Part shown: positions 58,987-64,000 of the stretch, piece after piece
Layout: each line of letters begins with the position of its first letter
Numbering within the stretch: position 1 is the first letter of the stretch
Source: an uncultured Myxococcales bacterium
GTDB taxonomy: Bacteria; Myxococcota_A; Polyangia; Polyangiales; Polyangiaceae
Assembly (NCBI GenBank): GCA_937872925.1
Contig: CALMUT010000086.1
Location: 20,920 to 84,919, forward strand
Direction of reading: 5' to 3'
DNA: 64,000 bases
The notes under the pieces: generated by a model
What the model was told of the DNA's origin: nothing
What the model saw: the letters and a program-made list of their open reading frames with translations, nothing else
The model's database searches: none
Position numbers and translations under genes: made by a program

Positions 58987-59072
58987 CAGGTTTAGCTTAG
59001 AACAGCGGCGGGCCGACTCGAAGGGTCGATGCCGGAGAAGGGCGAAATTGTTTCGCCCTCAACATTTCGAAA

Positions 59073-60509
59073 TCAATACGGATTGTCGCTGCCTGGGTCC
59101 GGCGCCGGGGCAGGCGCTGGTTTGGGGGCCGGGGCGGGCGCGGGTGCCGGCGCGGGTGCCGGCGCGGGTGCCGGGGCGGGCTTGGGTGTCGGTGCCGGTT
59201 TGGGCGCGGGTGCCGGCGCCGGGGCGGGCTTCGGCGCGTCCACGGGTTTCGGAGCTGGAGCCGGCTTGGGCGCGACGACCGGTTTCGGCGCAGGGGGGGG
59301 CGCCGCAACGGGCGGGTCTTCGGGCTGGTCCGCCGCGCCTGCATCCTCTTCGGCGGTCGGTCCGGCTTCAGGTGCTGCCGGCGGCTCTTCGGGTTTCGGC
59401 TCTTCGGTGGTCGCCGCCGTTGTCGGAGCCGCGGTTTCCGTCGGTGCGGGATCGGGCGGCTTCACTTCCTCGGGGGGCTTGCGCGTCAGAAAGAACGCAA
59501 TGCCAGCAACGGCTGCGACACCGACCAAGAGCCAAATGATCTTTCCACCGCCACCCCCCTCTTCAGGAGGCGGCGGGATCGATGCGGCAACCGGCACGGC
59601 CTTCGCGGGCGCCGGCGCTTCTTTCTTCGCCGCCGCGGCAGGCTTCTTCTCGGGTTCATCCTTGGCCGCCGGCGGGACCGACTTGGACTTGGGCGCGTCG
59701 GCCTTGGTTTCCTCGTCCTTGTCCTTGGCCTCTTCCTCGTCCTTCTTGTCCTTGGCCTCTTCCTTGGCCTTGGCCTCTTCCTTGGCGGGCTCCTGCGACC
59801 CGACTTCGTCCATGGATCCGCCAGCTTCGCGCAGGGCGTCTGCCAGTAGCTCGGCCGCCTGCTTCATGACCGTGCGGTCTTCGGGCGGTGGCTGATCTTT
59901 TTCGGAATCCGTCTCGGGGAAAAACGAGCCGCCCGAATCGTCGGCCTTGGCTTCTTCCTTCTTGGGCTCGGGCTCCTTCGCCTTCGGCGTCGTGCTGATC
60001 GCTCCCAGCCCAATCATCGTGGACTTGCGGATCGGTCCGCCGAGCTTGGCAGCAGCCGCCGGCGCGGGCGCTGTTGCAGCGGCCGCGGGCTTTTCGGACG
60101 GTTTGGCGGTGGGGGACAGCGAAGCGCCGGCTTCACCGGCTTCGGAATCGTAGGCCCCGGGGGAATCCCCACGAGTGGTGATCAGCTGGTCGATGACCTT
60201 AATGGAGCCATCGTCGATCTTGATGAACTTGACGCCCATGCCCGACGGCTCGTCTTCACCAGCGTCCGGCGGCTCTCGCTTCCAGACCACCCGCCCAACG
60301 CCCTGCATCACCTTTTGGTCGTCAGCGATTTTCACCTCGAATTTCAACAAGGTGCCGGGCGGAAAGGGTGACGGTGTCTTGATGAACATTCCGCCACGAC
60401 TGACATCGTGGGAATGATGCTCGATGAATTCGTCGATGGTCGCGCTCTTGTAGCGCACCGTCATCGTCAAAACTTTCGCCCGCGGGTCCTTACGCGTGTC
60501 CTGGGCCAT
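59073..60509 (-). CDS. PilZ-fold protein with membrane helix and Pro-Ala repeat tail
   Basis: Protein of 478 residues. The N-terminal ~110 residues form a PilZ-like domain of the myxobacterial TIGR02266 type (DVSRGGMFIKTPSPFPPGTLLKFEVKI, GRVVWKRE, GMGVKFIKID), which in the family can bind cyclic di-GMP, though the RxxxR motif is only partly present (RKDPR at the start). A long Lys/Glu/Ala-rich region (about 150-310) precedes one membrane helix (about 324-343), after which comes a Pro/Ala tail built from APAP/KPAP units ending in DNPY. The tail would lie outside the membrane. The tail DNA (59101-59260) is a GC-rich tandem repeat. Confidence 0.85.
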   Translation of the reverse strand: MAQDTRKDPRAKVLTMTVRYKSATIDEFIEHHSHDVSRGGMFIKTPSPFPPGTLLKFEVKIADDQKVMQGVGRVVWKREPPDAGEDEPSGMGVKFIKIDDGSIKVIDQLITTRGDSPGAYDSEAGEAGASLSPTAKPSEKPAAAATAPAPAAAAKLGGPIRKSTMIGLGAISTTPKAKEPEPKKEEAKADDSGGSFFPETDSEKDQPPPEDRTVMKQAAELLADALREAGGSMDEVGSQEPAKEEAKAKEEAKDKKDEEEAKDKDEETKADAPKSKSVPPAAKDEPEKKPAAAAKKEAPAPAKAVPVAASIPPPPEEGGGGGKIIWLLVGVAAVAGIAFFLTRKPPEEVKPPDPAPTETAAPTTAATTEEPKPEEPPAAPEAGPTAEEDAGAADQPEDPPVAAPPPAPKPVVAPKPAPAPKPVDAPKPAPAPAPAPKPAPTPKPAPAPAPAPAPAPAPAPAPKPAPAPAPDPGSDNPY

Positions 60510-60636
60510 GTACGGTCGTTCTCCGGGATAGACGTGCCCAACTGGGCACTTCGAGGTGAGAGCCTATCCTAGCGGAGCCCGCAAGTAGACCCCAAGTCCT
60601 TCGCGCCTCGCCGTGCTAAAGTCGCTCGGGCCGGCA

Positions 60637-60963
60637 ATGCCGAAATTTTCGCACTTTCGGGCGTTCGAACGCCGCGCGACGGGTCTCCGGGGCCACCTTT
60701 CGGCACCCAGCTTGGGCCTCTCGGACGGCGTGAAAATCCTGGATTTGGGCCTCGGGGGCGCGCGGATCGCCCTCCAGAATGAGATTTCCGCGGGCCTGTC
60801 CGTGGAGCTGCGGGTGCAAGCACCCGACCGCTGGGAAGCCCTTTCCATCGCGGCGCGGGTGGCCTGGGTCAAGAGCGGCGAAGCCGGGCTGGCCTTCGAG
60901 CACCGCGGCGGCGCTTCCGTACGCGGCCTGCTCGGTCTGCTGCACGACGAAGGCTATGGCTGA
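60637..60963 (+). CDS. Stand-alone PilZ-domain protein
   Basis: ATG 60637 (MPKFSHFRAFERRATGLRGHL) gives 108 residues forming one PilZ domain: the RxxxR-type FERRATGLRG near the start, ILDLGLGGARIAL (D/N-x-S-xxG-like) and a final beta strand GLAFEHRGG. PilZ proteins bind cyclic di-GMP and relay it to partners. It is divergent from the larger PilZ protein (127 bases between starts) and convergent with the esterase gene (22 bases between stops). Confidence 0.85.
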   Translation: MPKFSHFRAFERRATGLRGHLSAPSLGLSDGVKILDLGLGGARIALQNEISAGLSVELRVQAPDRWEALSIAARVAWVKSGEAGLAFEHRGGASVRGLLGLLHDEGYG

Positions 60964-60984
60964 GGACTCGAACGCGCCGCAGGA

Positions 60985-62028
60985 CTACGGCGTGGCAGCC
61001 GCCGGACGCAGCGCCCGGTCGAAGAACAGCAACATTTCGTAGACGCCCGGCCCGCGATTGAACGCGTAGTCGTGGGGCCCCGGCACCACGTCTAGGCGAT
61101 GCGACACGCCCCGCGCCTTGAGCTCCTCGGACAAGGTCCGATTCGCTTGTAGAAAAAAGTCTCCTTCGCTGGTGAGCAGGCGCACGCTCTGCTTTTCGAT
61201 TTCTTGGGCCCGCTCCCCGCGCGTCGCCACGCGCGCAGCTTCTGCCGAATCAAACGCCGCTTGGATGCCACCCACCGCGCCAAAGGTCCGCGGGTGCTCA
61301 AACCCGACGAGCACGGACAGCCGCCCCCCCAGACTCACGCCATCGATACCCGTAGACCCGCGTCCTACGAGACTCGGCGTTTCGCGCTGCACGCGGGGCA
61401 ACAGCTCCGTCACCAACCACTTGCCGAACTCCCGCGCTGCGTCCAGCGAACGCGTGCCCTTCATGATGTCGGGCGTGAACGGGCAGACGACAATGACACC
61501 TTCATAGGCCTGCTGGGCAAGCTTGGCGTTCAACCCCTCGACGTGAGAATCGTCCGAGACGCCCATCAAGTCCTGACTCGTCAACGGCGGCGCAAACAGC
61601 CGCGCCTCCGCCTTGGGCAGCCAATAGTCGTCGATCCAGCCCCGGGGACCCTTGCGCGGCCCTTTCATGGCTTCGCCGCGCCCGTGAAACGCAAACAGCA
61701 CGGGCAGCTTCACGCCCTTGGCCCGAGGCGGAATGTGCACCACGACGTCGAGCGCCCCTTCGGGCGTGTCCGTGTAATGAAATGTCAGCTCTTTGGCCGG
61801 AAGCGTCCTTGCAGCGGCCTGCGCGGACGCCAGCGGCGCGGCCTTGGCGGCCCCCGGGCGCGCAGCACTGCCGGCTCCCTTCGCAGCCGCCACCGACGCC
61901 GCGGCACGCGCCGCCACCGCGGTTGCCGAGCTCGCGGCGTCCCTGCTCCCTGCGCCACTCGGCGCCGAGCACGCATCGCAGCCGACGAGCCACGCCGAAG
62001 CCAGTACCCAAAGCGCGAGGCGACCCAT
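60985..62028 (-). CDS. Lipoprotein esterase/dienelactone-hydrolase-like alpha/beta hydrolase
   Basis: Protein of 347 residues. A lipoprotein signal (WLVGCDAC), an Ala-rich linker (about 25-80), then an alpha/beta hydrolase: VLFAFHGRGEAM (oxyanion), nucleophile GVSLGGRLSVLVGF and catalytic His in PGPHDYAFNRGPG. The order and the GVSLGG elbow resemble the putative-esterase (esterase D/feruloyl esterase) family. It lies two bases after gloB on the same strand and is probably co-transcribed with it; whether the two act on related thioesters is unknown. Confidence 0.86.
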   Translation of the reverse strand: MGRLALWVLASAWLVGCDACSAPSGAGSRDAASSATAVAARAAASVAAAKGAGSAARPGAAKAAPLASAQAAARTLPAKELTFHYTDTPEGALDVVVHIPPRAKGVKLPVLFAFHGRGEAMKGPRKGPRGWIDDYWLPKAEARLFAPPLTSQDLMGVSDDSHVEGLNAKLAQQAYEGVIVVCPFTPDIMKGTRSLDAAREFGKWLVTELLPRVQRETPSLVGRGSTGIDGVSLGGRLSVLVGFEHPRTFGAVGGIQAAFDSAEAARVATRGERAQEIEKQSVRLLTSEGDFFLQANRTLSEELKARGVSHRLDVVPGPHDYAFNRGPGVYEMLLFFDRALRPAAATP

Positions 62029-62030
62029 GC

Positions 62031-62801
62031 TCAGAACGCGTCTTTTTCTGCGCGGATAGCGCCCAGCACCGCGTGCGCGGGAGCACCCGCTGGCACCTTC
62101 CCAGCCACGTGCGCCCGCACGCCCGCTGCGTCGCAGCGCATGAAGGGATTCGTCAAGCGTTCTTCACCGATACTCGACGGCGTCGAGTGCTGTCCATCTG
62201 CGAGCAACTTCGCCACACGCTCCGTCTTGGCGCGCACGTCTGCATTTTCCGGTTCCACGTGCGCCGCGAACTTCAGGTTGCTCAAAGTGTATTCGTGACC
62301 GAAGTACACCCGGGTTGCGTCCGGCAGCGCGGACAGATGCACGTTCAAAGACGTGTGCATCATCTTTGGCGTGCCCTCGAAGAGCCGCCCACAGCCCCCC
62401 GCGAATAGCGTGTCCCCGGTGAACACCGCGTCCTCGACGACGTACGCGACCGCACCCGTCGTGTGCCCGGGGATGTGCAGCGTGCGGAACGTCATGCCGA
62501 GCAACTCGAATTCCTGCCCGTGTTCCAACTGCTCGGTCTGTCCAAAAATACGCCCCGCATCCGTCACGTGCCCAAAGACGCGCAGCGTGGGCGTGTCCTT
62601 CAGCAACGCCTCGTTGCCCCCCACATGATCCCAATGGTGGTGCGTGTTCAGGATGGCCCCCAGGCTCAGCCCGTGGTCGGCCAAGGCCCGCCGCACCGGC
62701 TCAGCCTCACTGGGGTCCACCACCGCCGCCATCTTTTGACCCTCGGGCCAAATCAGGTACGCAAAATTGTCGTTCAAACACGGTACCGGCACGACCTTCA
62801 T
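62031..62801 (-). CDS. gloB: Hydroxyacylglutathione hydrolase (glyoxalase II)
   Basis: ATG 62801 (MKVVPVPCLNDNFAYLIW) gives 256 residues, the normal glyoxalase II length; the upstream extension lacks family similarity. The metallo-beta-lactamase fold is seen with THHHWDHVGGN, LHIPGHTTGAVAYV, TGDTLFAGGCGRLFEG and YFGHEYT, and the C-terminal helical domain ends in NPFMRCD. It hydrolyses S-lactoylglutathione to lactate and glutathione, the last step of methylglyoxal removal. It is divergent from the tRNA-Arg gene 54 bases away. Confidence 0.94.
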   Translation of the reverse strand: MKVVPVPCLNDNFAYLIWPEGQKMAAVVDPSEAEPVRRALADHGLSLGAILNTHHHWDHVGGNEALLKDTPTLRVFGHVTDAGRIFGQTEQLEHGQEFELLGMTFRTLHIPGHTTGAVAYVVEDAVFTGDTLFAGGCGRLFEGTPKMMHTSLNVHLSALPDATRVYFGHEYTLSNLKFAAHVEPENADVRAKTERVAKLLADGQHSTPSSIGEERLTNPFMRCDAAGVRAHVAGKVPAGAPAHAVLGAIRAEKDAF

Positions 62802-62855
62802 CACCGCGCCAGGGTAGATCGAGCGCCCCCGCTCTGCTACACCCCATCCCCCCAA

Positions 62856-62929
62856 GCGCCACTAGCTCAGCTGGATAGAGCGTCGGCCTCCGGAGCCGAA
62901 GGTCGGTGGTTCGAATCCACCGTGGCGCG
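62856..62929 (+). tRNA. tRNA-Arg, anticodon CCG
   Basis: A full cloverleaf: acceptor stem GCGCCAC pairs perfectly with GTGGCGC (62922-62928), D arm GCTC-AGCTGGATA-GAGC, anticodon stem TCGGC/GCCGA around loop CTCCGGA with anticodon CCG at 62890-62892, and T arm GGTGG-TTCGAAT-CCACC. It reads the Arg codon CGG. CCA is not encoded after the discriminator base. Confidence 0.97.
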
Positions 62930-63304
62930 CCCTGCTAACCGCGCGAGACGACTCGGAAGTTTCATAGGGCGCATCGTCGTCCACTGAGTCACTTGCGACG
63001 GTCTGCAGCACGCTTGCAGCAAGGTCGTCGTTCACCGCTTGTTTTGCGGGCTGCGAAACTGGCTCCGCAGGCGCCGGCAGGTTGAGGAATCGCTCGACGG
63101 TGCCCGGAGTGAGGTCCTCGATGGGCACGCCCGCCAACGAAGATTTGCGCCGCTGCCCCCTGCCCGAGAGTAGTCTTGACCGTCTCGTGCCGCTGCCCCC
63201 TGCCCGAGAGTAGCCTTGACCGTCTCGTGCGGGACAGCGTCGGTACCGACGTGGCACCTGAGAGATTTTTAGCAACGCTCGGTCGCTGGGGTCGATCGGG
63301 TGGG
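62930..63304. other. Accessory-looking interval after tRNA-Arg, holding a tandem duplication
   Basis: No complete gene is supported. The minus strand has an open frame (62862-63275) whose segment AGVPIEDLTPGTVERFLNLPA looks coding-like, but it runs through the tRNA and the tandem repeat and has no recognised family; it may be the end of a decayed gene. The right part leads into the Y1 transposase. Confidence 0.4.
63150..63229. repeat. Tandem duplication of a 40-bp unit
   Basis: Two adjacent 40-bp copies (63150-63189 and 63190-63229) differ at one position (T at 63174, C at 63214). Each contains CTGCCCCCTGCCCGAGAG and ends CCGTCTCGTG. They lie 75 bases before the start of the Y1 transposase, the usual place for repeats recognised by REP-associated transposases. 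Confidence 0.85.
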
Positions 63305-64000
63305 GTGACTCCTCCTCGCCGAGTGGTGGGGGGCCAGACCCTCATGATCTCGCGGCGCTGCGCGCACCGTCGGTTCTTGCTGCGTCCGAGCAAAGAAGTG
63401 GATCAGGCGTTTCTGTACTGTTTCGCTGTGGCTGCACGCCGGTACGAGATCGACGTGCACTGGCTGATGGTCATGAACAATCACTACCACGCGGGGATCC
63501 ACGACCCGCACGGGCGCTATCCGGAGTTCATTCGCTACCTGCACAGCCTGGTCGCCCGGTGTCTCAACTGTCATTACGGTCGCTGGGAGAACTTCTGGTC
63601 CACTGAGCAAACGGGAGCTCTGCATCTCGCCGACGCGAAGGCGGTGTTTGAAAAGCAGATCTATTCGCTGTGCAATGCGGTGAAGGATCACCTGGTTGAC
63701 CGCGCGCATGTCTGGCCTGGTTTCTGCTCGTACAGCTACCAGCTGGCAGACAAACCAGTCGTCGTGCGGCGCCCGCACTGGTTCTTCAGCGAACTCGGTG
63801 ACATGCCCGACGAAGCGGAATTGCGTTTCCTCCAGCCTCGAGAGTTTGCGCACCTTTCGAAACAAGAGTGGCTCGAGAATCTCAGGAGCGCCGTCGAAGC
63901 GGAAGAGAGCAAGGCTGCGCAAGCTCGAAAGATCGACGGTCTTTCCATAGTGGGATGCAAAGCACTTCGGCGACAGTCGCCGTTTTCCCATCCGAAGACC
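63305..64000 (+). CDS. Y1 (REP-associated tyrosine) transposase, truncated by the window end
   Basis: Frame open from GTG 63305 (or ATG 63344) to the window end, 232 codons so far. The N-terminal PRRVVGGQTLMISRRCAHRR segment, the YCFAVAARRYEIDVHWLMVMNNHYHAGIHDP region with the HUH-type His pair (HYH), and the following FIRYLHSLVARCLNCHYGRWENFWS match the Y1_Tnp family common in Deltaproteobacteria. These enzymes nick single-stranded DNA at repeated hairpins. The catalytic Tyr expected later may be in the visible IYSLCNAVKDHLV helix. Most of the C-terminus may be outside the window. Confidence 0.88.
   Translation, partial: MTPPRRVVGGQTLMISRRCAHRRFLLRPSKEVDQAFLYCFAVAARRYEIDVHWLMVMNNHYHAGIHDPHGRYPEFIRYLHSLVARCLNCHYGRWENFWSTEQTGALHLADAKAVFEKQIYSLCNAVKDHLVDRAHVWPGFCSYSYQLADKPVVVRRPHWFFSELGDMPDEAELRFLQPREFAHLSKQEWLENLRSAVEAEESKAAQARKIDGLSIVGCKALRRQSPFSHPKT

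Noticed and set aside
59101..59260. Plus-strand Gly/Ala-rich frames over the PilZ tail
   Set aside because: They are the reverse reading of Pro-Ala codons; the minus strand carries the PilZ domain and start.
63150..63229. CRISPR-like repeat
   Set aside because: Only two adjacent copies with no spacer between them and no cas genes; a simple tandem duplication.
62862..63275. 137-codon minus-strand frame
   Set aside because: It runs through the tRNA-Arg gene and the 40-bp tandem repeat; only a middle segment looks coding and no family is recognised.

Overview
The window is a high-GC (roughly 65-70 %), gene-dense chromosomal segment that looks like a member of the Myxococcota, most likely the Polyangiales (Sorangium/Polyangium-type) branch. 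The reasons are lineage-typical genes: several large Ser/Thr protein kinases (one carrying the HRDLSPQN catalytic loop common in this group), many outer-membrane-type lipoproteins with Gly/Ala/Ser- or Pro/Ala-rich linkers, a PilZ-fold protein with a long Pro-Ala tail, and a complete Alternative Complex III plus caa3 oxidase operon. The species cannot be named from the sequence alone.

Layout. 1-10.3 kb: the 5' part of carB (minus strand), two exported proteins, a receiver-like protein, an Asp/Asn beta-hydroxylase-family protein, the rpmI-rplT-pheS translation cluster with a clear terminator after rplT, a leucine-rich-repeat lipoprotein, an ABC exporter half-transporter, and a divergently transcribed group-2 sigma-70 factor. 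10.6-24.2 kb: one continuous respiratory operon, actA-actB-actC-actDE(fused)-actF, a small anchored acidic protein, a SCO copper chaperone, then coxB-coxA-coxC-coxD (A2-type caa3 oxidase), closed by a terminator. A 26-codon ORF with its own ribosome-binding site overlaps the actA start by ATGA. 24.2-34 kb: a PBP4-type DD-peptidase divergent from an orphan peptide-binding lipoprotein, a GST, a cupin whose N-terminus overlaps a repeat block and a broken HNH endonuclease, a DinB polymerase with a CTGA-N8-TCAG dyad in front of it, a BNR/sialidase-like lipoprotein, and a CTP synthase with an unusual Lys-to-Gln change in its ATP-binding loop.

34-46.7 kb: Sel1/Hcp-like, Cys-rich/lamin-tail and HEAT-repeat lipoproteins, a diacylglycerol-kinase-family enzyme, and a four-gene TPR-associated TRAP transporter (TatT, TatP, TatQ, TatM) in which both permeases carry long acidic repeat tails. 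46.7-62.8 kb: a lipoprotein alpha/beta hydrolase, a MATE exporter, a tandem double-kinase/TPR protein, two adjacent lipoprotein-like proteins each made of three DsbA-like CPFC domains, a second kinase, two PilZ-type proteins, a lipoprotein esterase and glyoxalase II. 62.8-64 kb: a tRNA-Arg(CCG), a 40-bp tandem duplication and the start of a Y1 (REP-associated) transposase that runs off the window.

The best functional unit is the ACIII-caa3 operon: ACIII oxidises menaquinol and passes electrons through its hemes c to the heme c domain on CoxB and on to oxygen. The most unusual parts are the expanded acidic TRAP permeases, the twin triple-DsbA proteins between two receptor kinases, the leader ORF of the act operon, and the K-to-Q CTP synthase. 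No CRISPR array, prophage or intact insertion sequence was seen.
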